This document shows, one piece after another, positions 12,680 to 23,999 of a stretch of DNA of 64,000 nt. Under the pieces are notes generated by a model. It did no database searches. It worked only from the letters and a program-made list of their open reading frames with translations, and was not told the origin of the DNA. Source of the stretch: Pseudocercospora fijiensis CIRAD86 (taxonomy: Eukaryota; Ascomycota; Dothideomycetes; Mycosphaerellales; Mycosphaerellaceae); the NCBI RefSeq assembly GCF_000340215.1, contig NW_006921536.1, positions 4,504,388 to 4,568,387 of the forward strand, in the 5' to 3' direction. The position numbers were made by a program, and so were the translations under genes. Each line of letters begins with the position of its first letter. Within the stretch, counting starts at the first letter, position 1.

Positions 12680-14040
12680 ACTTATTAGGGTTGCCGTTCT
12701 TTTCTTTATCTTTCTTAGGACAGTCGGGTCGGATGTGTCCTACCTTATTATAGTAGTAGCATCGGATCTCTTTATCCTTACTATTCGCCGTTAGGGCGCG
12801 AGGTTTAGAGTCCCTCGATCGATCTTTATTTTTACCCTTATCCCTATCTTCTCTTCTTAGCCTAGACTTTTCCCTAGGCTTAGATTTTTCTTTTAGCTTA
12901 GACCTTCCCCGATCTAGGTTCGCCGGCGACGACGCCGGGCGAGAGCGTTAGGGCTTCTTATCCTTCGTAGCTAGGTTCTTCTTAAGCGTAGTCGCTAGGC
13001 GATATAGCTCCTCCCGATCCTTAGGGATTATATTGTAGTTTATAACGGCGATGCGTAGTTCGGGCTATAGGCGGGAGAAGTAATAGAAAAGAAGTTAATT
13101 AGGAGTATAAGGCTCGATCTGTTCCTCTAGGGTCTCTATATAGAGGAGAAAGTTCCTAGAATTTTAACCCTCGCGCTACTTAGTCTTAGTATACTTCTTA
13201 TATACGTCGAGTATACGGGCGATCGGGTTATCTAACTCGTCTAGTAGCTAGTCCGTAAACTGTCGCTAAGTGTAGTATTCCCGTAGGAGCTCTAGTAGCT
13301 TCTCGTTATAGAGCTACTATTTCTACTATAGTTCCCTAGAGATTCTCTCTAGGAACTATATAGCGTAGGTAATCTTAGACCGATCGGAGTCGTAGGTATA
13401 CGATGCCTAGAGGAAAGCAATCTCGTACGCTATATACTATTTACAGTGCTCCTTTAGGCTTTTACTCTTATATATCGGAGGGTCCTTAATAGTTCTCTTA
13501 GGTAGTAGCCCGTAATCGGTTAAGGAGGCTATCCGCTTACGGCTATTTATATAGGGCCCGCCGGCGGTATATAGTATCGGCGGGGGGCGCGACGAGGATA
13601 GAATAGCTTCGGATTCTAAGGTAGTAGACCTCGAAGGGTTAGCCTAGCGGCCTATTTCCTTAGTAAGCTTTTCGTTGTCTTTCTCGAGGCGAGTAAGCTT
13701 CTTTAATAGGAGCCTCCGTTACTCTGCCTTTGCGTCCGCAAACCGGGCTACTAGCTGTTCGTCGTCGTCGTCGCTACTTCCCTCTATGCCTATTAGTACG
13801 CGAGCGTCGCTTACGAAGTCGTCTTCTTCGACTTCCTTAATCCTAGGCGTCCCTTCTAGGAGGGCTCCGCTTATAGTATCGGCCTACGATTCCCTATCGC
13901 GGAGTAGATCCGCCGGCGATTGTTCTTAACTACTCGGCGCTTCCGAGAGTAGAGACGATTCGCCTAAGTCGCTAGTAGGGCCCGTAGGTAGTGTTCTACT
14001 ATCGCTTAGCTATCGGGTCGCTATACGAGTTATTCTTTTT
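12680..14040 (-). pseudogene. Gag of element A with CCHC zinc knuckle
   Basis: A zinc knuckle lies at about 12,724-12,766 on the minus strand, reading CYYYNKVGHIRPDC. The spacing is C-X2-C-X4-H-X4-C with the second Cys turned into Tyr, as RIP does to TGC/TGT. It is followed by KKDKEKNG and preceded by an Arg/Ser/Lys-rich stretch. Upstream is capsid-like helical sequence. Position next to the 5' LTR and ahead of protease and RT fits Gag. Confidence 0.8.
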
Positions 14041-14089
14041 AGAGGCATATCGGACCGCTACCCTTAGTAGAAAGGCGAGAGGATTATTA

Positions 14090-14382
14090 TATTAGGATAT
14101 CGTTAGAAGTAAGGGTATATAAGACGAGTATTAGGTTATATAGTAATATAATAGTCTCTATTCGTAATACTAGAATAATCCTAAAGAATCTAAGGAAGGG
14201 GAGGGTTGTAGGCCCTTTTTTATCCCTACTAGTAGGGGTAAGCGACGTAGCCTCTATAGGCTTAAGCGACGTAGCCCGCCGGGGGTCCGCCGTCGGACCC
14301 CGGTCCGTCGGCTAAAGTTCGGCTCGTCGCAACCTCTAACGAGGAGGACCGATCCTATTAGCTCGATACCGAAATCTTTACA
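14090..14382 (-). repeat. 5' LTR of element A
   Basis: 293 bp, TATTAGG...TTTACA, followed by GTTAT. It kept the terminal ACA that the other copy lost. It is the promoter-bearing LTR for the minus-strand element. Confidence 0.95.
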
Positions 14383-14387
14383 GTTAT

Positions 14388-17300
14388 TACTAGTTACTCG
14401 GACTATAGGTCTATCGGTACGGGGATACGGTCGTATAGTCTTACGAACGGGTCCTTTACTAGGTTAGGGGCTAGCTTAAGCTACGCGATCGATATTACCG
14501 GATAGAACTTAGCTAATTTCGGTAGCTCTAGTTTATAAGCTAGCTTGCCTATCCTTCTCTTAATCTTAAAAGGGCGTATAGCCTAATTGCTATATTTGCG
14601 ATAGCTCTAACTATATACGCGATATCCGTAATATAGCCTAAGTATAGTATAGTCTTCTAGCTCGAAGAATATATACTAATACTTAGTATCGTAGCGGTAC
14701 TTTATATCTACCGCTACGAAGGCTATCGATTCTTTAGCTATATTACGAAATTGCTATCGTAGCGTTACGTAGTCCTTTAGCTACAATTCTCGAAGCCCGA
14801 TAAAAGCGTCTATATTTAAATCGAATCCGAAAAGCATCTCGTCGGGCGAGACGCTAGTACTCGCATTTTTAACGCTCCTAAGATAGGATATAAGGGAGGG
14901 TAGGACGTCTATCTACTACGCGTCCGGATTAGCTATAACGAAATACCGTATAGCGATTTCTACGGTCTAATTTGTGCGTTTAGACTAGCCGTCGGTCTAT
15001 AGGTAGTACGCTATAGAGGCGAGGATCGATATATCTAGTAGCTTTATTATCGTAGTAAAAAATTTAGATAGCTATTTAGGGTCCCGGTCGCAAATAAATA
15101 CCTTAGCAACCCGCTAAGATCGTTCTTAGATAGACGTAAGGTATTAGGCTACCTACGTTTCTATAGTCTACTAGCATTTCCCGGGAAGTAGTAAAACTCG
15201 CTTAGATTTCTTATAGGTAACTATAAGGAGCGTATTAAAACCTTCGTTAGTAGGCGGGAGTCCTATAATCTAATCTACCGTTTAGACGTTTATAGGAAGT
15301 CGATACTTCGAGTCTATTAGGTTAAGCTAGCCGTAGGGCTTATACTAAGTCGATTAGTTCGCCTTATATATATTGTACTAATCGATATATCGCTCTAAAT
15401 ATCGACGACAGTTCCTAATATAGAAACTAGCGTTAGCCCGATCGAGCGTACGCTAGAACCCCGTATAATGCCTTAGGTCGTACGCTATCTTAAAGATCTC
15501 GTAAGTAAGGGCGAAAGGAATATACAATCGAGAGTAATATAAAATTAGGTCGACGTAGTAGATAAGGCCGTCTTCCTAAAAGAATCTAATACTATATAAG
15601 GACTTTAAGTCTATAGGAACGTCGTCTAGTTTTTTAAGCGCGTTCTATATACTACGAGCGGCCGTATCCTCCGAAGAGCGGAAAGAAGGCGGTTTTAGGA
15701 GGTAGCCGGGCGTTGCCTTAGGATAGACCTATAGTGTTTAGCTATTATCTTTCCGCTAGGCGGCTTCGAGGTACGCGGACCTTCGCTTAAGCTCTCTATC
15801 TCGCTCGCGCTTTTACCTCCTCCTCGCCTAGCGGTTTAATATTCGATCCGGCTAAGGCTACTATTCCTATATATACGCTATCTTAATAGACTAGAGGACG
15901 GAGAGTAAACGTCTCTACGGGCGGTCTTCCTAATAAGCCTATCTTAGCTAAGTCTTAAAGTCGTCGGATAGCGATATAACCGTTTTAATATAATAGCTAG
16001 GCTGCCCCCGGAGACTATAGAAAAATACGGGGATCTTATTATAGGCCTAGTATTTATATCTATCGAGTCGCGAAAGAAAACACTTAGTATAGTCGATCCT
16101 AGATAGGGATACTATATTAACTAACGCTATAGTAGGAAGAATAGGAACGCTTAGATAGAAGTTAGGAAGGGCTAAGGATCGCGACCTAGGATCTAAGTAA
16201 GGGGGTATAGTACCGGTCCTTAGTATAGGCCGATTCTAGGTATTATTCGTATCTCGTCTAGATCTTTCTATAATATATACCTTTTCTACGCTACTCCCGA
16301 TATCGTTAATAGACGTAGGGTTTCGTAGCATTTCTAATATCGGCGCTCTTACTAATATCGCGGGAATCTCGTCGAGGCTGCTTATATTAAGGTTATATCG
16401 ATTAGGAGAGCTCGCGCCTTATAATCGGGAGAGTATATCGGGAGCGATATAATTCCTACCTAGCCTATAAATAATATCGAGGTTTATAAACTAGGAAATA
16501 TATACCGCGGCTTAGATAATTCGGCTATTAAGGCTAGCCGTAGATACTATCGTTACGATCTATATCTTTTTCGCTATCGCCGTAACTATACTATAGTCGG
16601 TAACTACGATAGTCTTTAGCGCGGAATCTACTATATAAGAGGCCCTCTTAATTGCCTATACTACCCCGAACAATTCGAGTTCTATAGGCTAGTAGCGGGC
16701 TTCGGCTCCGGTAAGTATATAGCTAGCAAATCCTAAGACCTTAAGTCTATTACGCGGGAATTGCTTAGATCTCCGTAACTAGGTAGTACTATTAACGAAA
16801 TCCGAAACTATATCGTCTTTACGAGTTACTAGTTCGGGCTCCTCGTATTCTATATCTAAGTCTCCGTAGACTTAGTAGTATATTACCTCGATTCCGAATT
16901 CCTTAGATATATTAACGTCGATATAGAGGGTAGACTTAGGGTTAAAATACTAAAGAAACCCTCGGTACTCTTCCGACTATATCGACTATATAATTTCCTA
17001 AGCGGTATTTATTTCGTTAGTCTATTAGAGGCGCGCGCCCCGTATTTAAGCGTATCGCTTACCTCCTTTCGTTTAGATAGCCTAATAATCCTTTATAGCC
17101 GCGACTTTCGCCTATTATAGCGGTAGGGTAATTCTTCCGTAGTATAGTACCGTAGACCTAAGGTAGCCTACTAGTCCGAGATATTGCTTAAGTTGTTCGG
17201 CGTTAGTAGGTTTTTCTAATCCTCGTAGTACTACGAGTCGATCCGCCTATATTACGAAGCCTTTTCCGTCTACTTCTCTATCTAGGATTTTTATAGAGAG

Positions 17301-19000
17301 GAAACCTAAGAACGCCTTTCCTAGTTCTAAGCTAAACCGTATCTTATCTATTTTTTTAAATACGCGATTAAGCAAATCTCGGTAGGACTCTAGGTCTACC
17401 GAGCTAAGAACTATATCGTTAATATACCTATTCGCTATATTGCCGAATTCCTATAGGATACGGTCGAGTAGTCTTTATACGTACTATACGCTATTATAGT
17501 AACCTATAGTAGCGACTTTTAGATATTCCTATTCCCGCGTAGTATTAATAGTAAATTTCTAGCGATCCTTTTCCGCGACTACGAACTAGTAGAATATAGA
17601 TCTTATATCTATAATAGAAATATACTTATAGCCGCGTAATTTCGCGATAATATCGTCCTAGAGTAGTAGCGGGTAGGTGTCCTTCTAGGATATACTATTA
17701 AGGCCTCGGATATCGATTACTACGCGCGGCTTCCTATACGTAGTACTATCGTCGCGGAAAAGAGTTCTCTAGACTATAAAGACTAGCTATACTAGCGGCG
17801 ATAGCTTTTTACTATAGGCTATTTTGCCTTAAGTATAAAGCTTATTAAACTGCTTATTTACCTCTATATTATCCTTATCGGATATATAGTAGACCTTACT
17901 ACTAAACTTCTCGTTTTCCTAGCCCGATTTAAGTAGGAGCTCTAGCTATCTATCTTTAGGAAGATCGATCGTTATACCCCGATCTATCTATAGTTAGAGG
18001 TATTTCTCTACGATAGACCTAATGTCTAAGGCTGCCGCGGCATCTAGATTCGCTATATAGATCGTTACTCTAGCCGAGGTTATAATAGTAGCTATCCCCG
18101 TATCTACTAAAATCTTCGTAGTATCGGAAAGGTAGTCTAGGTCTATTAAGTCTATCTCGTCGTTTTCGCTAAGTCCGTAAATAGTAGGTTAAGATTTACG
18201 GATCCGCCGGAATTATAGGCCTACTCTAGCCTAATCGCGATTTGCGGAGTCTTTAGCTAGAGGCGGAATTAACTAAAGCTAGCCTATAGTATCGCTTTAA
18301 AAAACTACTAGGGACCGTAGGTCTATCGATTCGGATATATAGTAGAGCCTATTTATTAGTCGTAGATCTCGTCTAAGAGGCGCGCCGCTAATCTTACGCT
18401 CTATCGACCTAGGGTCGGTATCGAACTCGTCGATCTAGTAGAAGTTATCTAGCTATAGTTCCTATAATTTGCCTATACTTCGATATCGCTAAATAATTAA
18501 GTCGTTATTATAGCTAAGGTTACGGACCTATACCGCTAGTATCTCTAGTCCGGCTATATAGGCGTATACTACCGCTATATTAGGGAGGCCTAGTAGATTT
18601 AGCGCGAAGAGGAAGTCCCTATTTGCGTCCTTTAGGGCGTCGGCTTTATCGATTTGCACCTTAGCTATAACGGCTATACGTAGTAGTACTCTTAGTCTAT
18701 CTATAGACTTAATATTAGCGCGTAGGAAACGATTAGATTTTAGCGAATAGGCGATCGGTATAAGCGCGCCGTCGTTTCCTATTATCTCGATATATCCCGC
18801 GCTCGTATAGATAATAAATCCTACGGGCGTTATAATATCTATCCCGAGGAGTATATTATAGGATAAGTTTAGCATTACCCTTACTAGCTATTTAATATAG
18901 GCTAGAGCGGGTAACTAAGAATACCTAGCGAAGATAGGAAAGTATATCGATAAATTAATCTATTACTCGTACTATATACTTCTAGCTAAACTACGGAATT
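14388..19000 (-). pseudogene. Pol of element B (protease, RT, RNase H, integrase, start of chromodomain)
   Basis: The protease region (18,875-18,528) contains YNILLGIDIITPVGF, typical of the end of a retroviral-type aspartic protease. The RT (about 17,930-17,180) includes RVVIDIRGLN and the active site YINDIV, where YVDD or YIDD is expected; Asp to Asn is a RIP-type change. Integrase (about 15,500-14,700) includes WIIGLPPTNEGF. The frame continues through 14,388 and, across element A, into 5,807-5,600, where a chromodomain-like core reads KTEYLVK. Stops are dense, so it is inactive. Confidence 0.82.
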
Positions 19001-19899
19001 CTAGAGGTTGCTTAAGATACTAAATATCGTCTTGCCCTAGTTATATAGTTAGCTACCCCCGGTCTATTATAGATGCTTTAGTACTAGTATCGAGGCAAAC
19101 GCGCTTAAAATCCCCTTTCGAAGAAAGGGCGTAGTTCGCTTCGAAGATATCGTAATATCTAAAGATATAAGCTAGGTCTCCTAGAGGGAGTTTTGCTAAG
19201 TAGGGTATAATTTGTAATTCCTATTAAGGGCGTTCTCGTATATAATAGACCTATAGTATAAGGTTATTAATAGTACCGAAGGAGCGCTTCCCTATACGAG
19301 CCTTCCTATCGTCGATAGAGGAAGAAATCTTCGAGGTACTCGATAAAATCGTATAGTACTACGCCTCTCCCGCTAAGGGCGTAGCCTTAGCTATTTAGGC
19401 GATATAGTAGACTTAGGGCTACTCCGTAACTAATATCGTAGCATTCTAAGCATTTAGCGCGTCTAGATTAATTAGGGACCTCCCGATAGTAGTCGCTACG
19501 CCCGCTAGGATATCTAGTAGCAAATCTAATATATAGATAGAGCTAGGCGTAGTCTACTATAGAGCGATCGTAGCGGAAGAATCTTCTATAGGAAAAGCTA
19601 CGCCCGCTAGCGTAGGCGTATAATCCGCTATAGGGGGGCGCGATACTAATATAGACTAGAATATTTAGGCTTAGACATCTATTAATAGACTAGGGGTTGC
19701 GGGCTATAGTACTAGAAGTATAGGTATCGATGTTTAGCTAGGCTATCCTACTATAATCGTTATTGCTAGGTATAAAGATATTTACTTATCCGGTAGTAAG
19801 CGACCCGGCGACTTCGGGAGTTCCGCTACCGCTAGGGGTTCTAGAATTTCCGGTAGACTTGCGGTTTCATACTAGCTAGTAGTAACTAGTTTTACTTCT

Positions 19900-22800
19900 A
19901 GCTCGAGGAGTTTCCCGGAGCTAGCTTATATAGAATATTCGTACGCTTCCTAGTAGCGTCCTTAGGGTATATATAATCGAGGTAGCTATTAAAAAACTCG
20001 TTAGCTAAGCGGAAAACCTCTCCGTATATATTATAACGCGTCTACCGACCTAAGGGTCGCGTCTTATCGTGTTAAGGCTAGGCATTTACCTTAGGTCTAC
20101 GAACCTACGGCTAGGCGTAGTATACTAGAGTTAACTATAGATTTATAGGAGGAAGAGCTTAGTCTTCTTCTACCTCGATACTACCGATATCTTCGCTAGC
20201 TATATACTAATCCTCGGTCTACTCTCTACCCTCGGCCTAGGTAGTATCGTCGTATTCTAGTTCTTAATAGTTAGTCTCCTACCCTAGGTCTACTAAATCG
20301 TAGAAGAACGTAGCTTTACTACGAGCCTAGGAATTTACGGGAATGCCTTAGCCTCTTATATTTCCGAAATTCGTCTACTATCTCTAAGGATTCGGATACT
20401 ATAGGAGACCGCGGGCGTCTACTATTTTCTCGTTTACGCTTACGTTTACGCCCTATAGTCTCTAGCGGCTATAGACCTATAATCTAGGCTAACGGCGTTA
20501 CTAGAATATATTAGGTTACTACCGATTATAGGGATTGTTATTTCTAAGAAAAGACGAGCGTCTAGTATTAAAACGAGACCTAGACGCGAACCTAGGGTCT
20601 ACGAACCTACCCTATACCGAATCGCTACGTCGAAGGTTTAACTTACTATTATAGTAGCCGGTAGTAGTGCTGCCTAGAGGATATAACTCTACCTATATCG
20701 TATAATAGGCTTATATTATATCGATAAGCGTCTAATACGTCTATAATAGCGTAGGTATATTAAGATCGCTACGTAGCTCTAGTACGATCTTCTAGAAGGT
20801 ATAGTTAATTTACCCTATAAGAGACTCTATACCGCTTTGCTACGCTAAATATATAACGTTAATAACGAATTCGCTTACGCTCTTTTAAGCCGCGACTTCC
20901 TTAATACGATATTATTCCGATTCTAATTCGCGCGCCGCGACTAAGGGGTCTAATCGGAACTGCTTACGTAAGGCCTCCTTCTATCGCTCGATACCTAGGC
21001 CGGTTTAAAGGAGCGTACGTCGATCGTTAGTAAGGCCGTAAAGGTACTAAGCTAAGGCGGAGCCCTAAAGGCATCTATATAGTAATAGACGTAGGGTTGC
21101 TACTAGATACTCGCCTGCTTAAATAGCTATATCGAGGCGAGTAATAAAAGCAAAAACGTCTCGATAATAGGCCGTATTACTAATATATACAACTAGGCCT
21201 TTACCCTTACTCTCCGGAAGGTCCTTATTAAAATACCTAACTTACTTAGGCTTAAACTTATAGGGCGCGACCTCCTAACTAAAGTCCGTAACTAGAGTAT
21301 AAGGAGGACTAGCGTATAGTAGAGTATATACGTCGGTAGGCTCGAACCTCGGGTCTATAAAGCCGGCCCTATCTTAGGCAGGCCTAGGATTGCCTTTAGC
21401 GCTAAGGCCTCTATAGGCGTAGCGTTTAGAGCTAATCTCTAGTACGATACTAGCTCGAGTATTCCGATTCTAATTAGCTAGCTAGTTAGCTCTAGTCGTA
21501 CCTTAGCTAGTTCGGCTACGTATCGCGTAAAGATTTCTATATCGCTACTGCCCCGGTAGCCTAGAATAGTTATTATTCGGTCGTAGGGCCGCTAAGGCGA
21601 CATTATTAGACTATATTACCTCTACTAGTTTTCCTACTAATGCCTCTAGCTTATCGTATCTAGTATTGTCGTTATTAGCGCTAGCGGAGGTATTATTATT
21701 CCTATTATTCCTAGTATTAGTATTAGTATTAGTAGTAGCGTTGTTATTAGCGGTAACCTCGTCGTTAAAGTGCCTAGTAGACTTAGCATTCCTCCTTCGC
21801 CGTCGCTATTCGTCGGTAAGGAACAATTTAGGGATGCTATTCGTATCGATAGTATAGCGCTATTCTAAGGCTGTCGGAGGTAGTGCTCTGCTAGCTTCTA
21901 TACCCTTATCTCTGCTTTTGTTCTTAGCTCTTATAGCCTCCTTACGGCCTTCGTTAAACGCTTATTAGATTTAGGCCTATATCTCGATCTCGTAAGCCTC
22001 GCGCTACTCGTCTAGTACCCTCTATAGACGTATACGATCCGCAGCTCGATTATTATCTGCCTTAGTACGTTGCTCGGCTAGCTACTAAGCTACCTAGGAC
22101 TTTATTTGTCTAATTTTATCTCGCTATTTAGCGCCGGCTATACCGTTCGCCGGTACTATAGATCCTAGAGCCTACTTACCCGATATATCTTCTCCTTCTA
22201 GCTAGGAATCCGGTAGTAAGCTAAGTATCGAACTACTAGATACCGAGATTAATAAGCTCTCGCGAGGCTTAGGAGGCAGGTCGTCTTTATAAAAGGCACC
22301 GAAATTCTTAAAAACGTTACCCGTTAGCGGGTTGATTTTAAAAGACTCCCTACGTCTATTAGGCTTAGCTTAGCCTAAGTTCTCGTCCTTAATTAAGCGA
22401 TAGACGCCCTACTTCTCTAGTCGTAGAGGGATGTAAACCTTACGGCGACGTAGCTAATTCTTACCTACGGCCGGATTCTCGTTAGTAGACTTAAGGTGTT
22501 CTACTAGCTACTAAGCGAAGTATAGGCTATCTAACTAGTACGAAGTTAGACGATATACTTGTCGTATAGCAGAAAGCGATAGGGAGTTGTCGTTAACCTA
22601 CGAACTAATAATCTTAGCGCGTGTCTAAGGTTTAGAAGTCGCGTCTTTATCCGTATCCGGAATACGGGACTATAACCTTAGGCGACGTAGAGGTTTAGCC
22701 TCCTCCGGATCCTCGTACTACTCGGTAATAGCGATAACTCTATACCTAAGATCCTTCTCGAATAGCTTGTTTAGATACTACCTTAGTTTCGAGAAGGCTA

Positions 22801-23120
22801 ATAGTATATACGCTATATAAACTAGGTAGTATCTGTCTTCCTTTAGTTCGGGAAGAGTGCAATCCTCCTAGGCTATAGGCGGCGGATCGTTTAGAGATTC
22901 CTAGTCCTTTAATGCTATAAGCTTCTATATTAAGACGTAGATGTTATTCGCTAAGAGACGGAATAGGGCACCGTCTTAATATTAACCGTAGGTATAGACG
23001 TAGTAGCTACCGTAAGAGTAATCGGAACCTTCTATATCCTTATACCTAAAAAGGGGAAGTTAGGAGGGTTAGGTACCTAGCTCCTACTAACCCGAAATGT
23101 CGTTCCTACCCTTAGTAAGT
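19900..23120 (-). pseudogene. Gag region of element B
   Basis: The minus-strand frame is coding-like from about 23,120 to 20,500 apart from RIP stops. Segments include KEDRYYLVYIAYILLAFSKL, NPLTGNVFKNFGAFYKDDLP and an Asn/Thr-rich linker at 21,760-21,670 (NNATTNTNTNTRNNRNNN). The linker gives a Leu/Val-rich false frame on the other strand. Position upstream of protease and RT supports Gag. I did not find a clear zinc knuckle. Confidence 0.6.
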
Positions 23121-23422
23121 AAGGGTATTAATAGAGGGAGCGTAAAGCGCGCCGCGGCGCTAGGCTAGGTCTATCGTTAATTTCCGTACCGATTCGCTAG
23201 TAGGTCTCGTATGTTTTCGTACTAAATTATAGCCTCTTTCTTATAGTATAGCTGCGGCGTTTAATAGTACGGAAAGTAGTATTAGAGTAGTTCGTTAGGA
23301 CTCTCCTTCGGCGTAAAGGACTTTCGCCTTAGAGAGGGGAATAGTAAACCGTAGTTCGGATAGTCCGTTTAAAGACGGTTAGTGCGTATTTTACGCTAGT
23401 ACTCGAAGCGAAGCTACTATTT

Positions 23423-23700
23423 TGTTATACATCGTATATTATAAAGTAGATAATTATTCTAAGTCTATCTAGGCTTAGAGAAGTATATACTATAGGAGGC
23501 TAGGGCCTCCTACCTAGCCTATACCTATGCCTGCCTTCGTAACACCTAGCCTCTAAGCGCTAACGTAAGCAAAGGCAGGAGCACTCTACGCGGTAGGGGA
23601 GGGGGTTTAGGAGGAACGACTATCCCCCTCCTCCTAAGCGCTAGCGCTTATAAAGATACGATAAGGTATATAGTTATTTACCGATCGGATACGTATAGCA
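23423..23700. other. Junction between element B and the Helitron
   Basis: This stretch has no coding frame. It holds a 122-bp segment bounded by TGTTA and TAACA (23,423-23,544) that looks like a short LTR but has no flanking duplication, a motif CTAAGCGCTA occurring twice (about 23,553 and 23,635), and G/C-rich strand-biased runs with an inverted pair TTAGGAGG/CCTCCTAA near 23,610-23,640. The 5' end of the Helitron is probably here but cannot be fixed without other copies. Confidence 0.4.
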
Positions 23701-23999
23701 GTCCGTACATTTATATATAAGAAGCCGTACCTTCACTTTTCTAGGATTCTAATCCTAAATTAGTATAGCGCTTGCTTTAAAGAATTACGTTAGGTATAAA
23801 CAGATAACTCCTTCCCTTTCTACTCCGTACTCCGCTTTTCTATATACGCGTTAACCTCGCCCTTCCTCTTAATACAAACTATAGCTAAGCTATAACGTAT
23901 TAGATCGCAACGCTTCTTATTATATCGCTTCTTATTGTATTAAGATAGCGGTATATTTAAAGATACTACTTAAGCCGCCTCTAGACAATCGTACCGGTT

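Larger units (their letters stand above)
5813..14382 (-). mobile_element. Element A: complete Ty3/gypsy chromovirus inserted in element B
   Basis: Two 293-bp LTRs in direct orientation (5,813-6,105 and 14,090-14,382) bound an 8,570-bp element flanked by GTTAT at 5,808-5,812 and 14,383-14,387. Minus-strand order: gag with zinc knuckle, protease, reverse transcriptase (YLDD kept), RNase H, integrase with GPF/Y module, chromodomain. Between chromodomain and 3' LTR lies 2.8 kb carrying an antisense frame. A purine-rich GAGAGGAGGCGCC abuts the 3' LTR on the sense strand and fits a polypurine tract. The two LTRs differ at 12 of 293 positions, all transitions, with no indel. Confidence 0.95.
1342..23422 (-). 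mobile_element. Element B: large RIP-mutated Ty3/gypsy chromovirus, interrupted by element A
   Basis: Minus-strand order is gag (about 23.1-20.0 kb), protease (about 18.9-18.5 kb), reverse transcriptase (about 17.9-17.2 kb), RNase H, integrase (about 15.5-14.7 kb), chromodomain, and a long extra open frame down to 1,823. This is Ty3/gypsy domain order. Element A with its duplicated GTTAT splits the chromodomain; removing A and one GTTAT copy rejoins the frame between 14,388 and 5,812. Outer ends are approximate: a TGTTA...TAACA segment lies at 23,423-23,544, but I found no matching left LTR. Confidence 0.78.

Noticed and set aside
21666..21857. Leu-rich plus-strand frame
   Set aside because: Antisense of the Asn/Thr-rich linker in the Gag of element B.
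23423..23544. Solo LTR or 5' LTR of element B (TGTTA...TAACA)
   Set aside because: No 5-bp duplication flanks it and no matching copy was found near the other end of B, so it is kept only as an unassigned segment.
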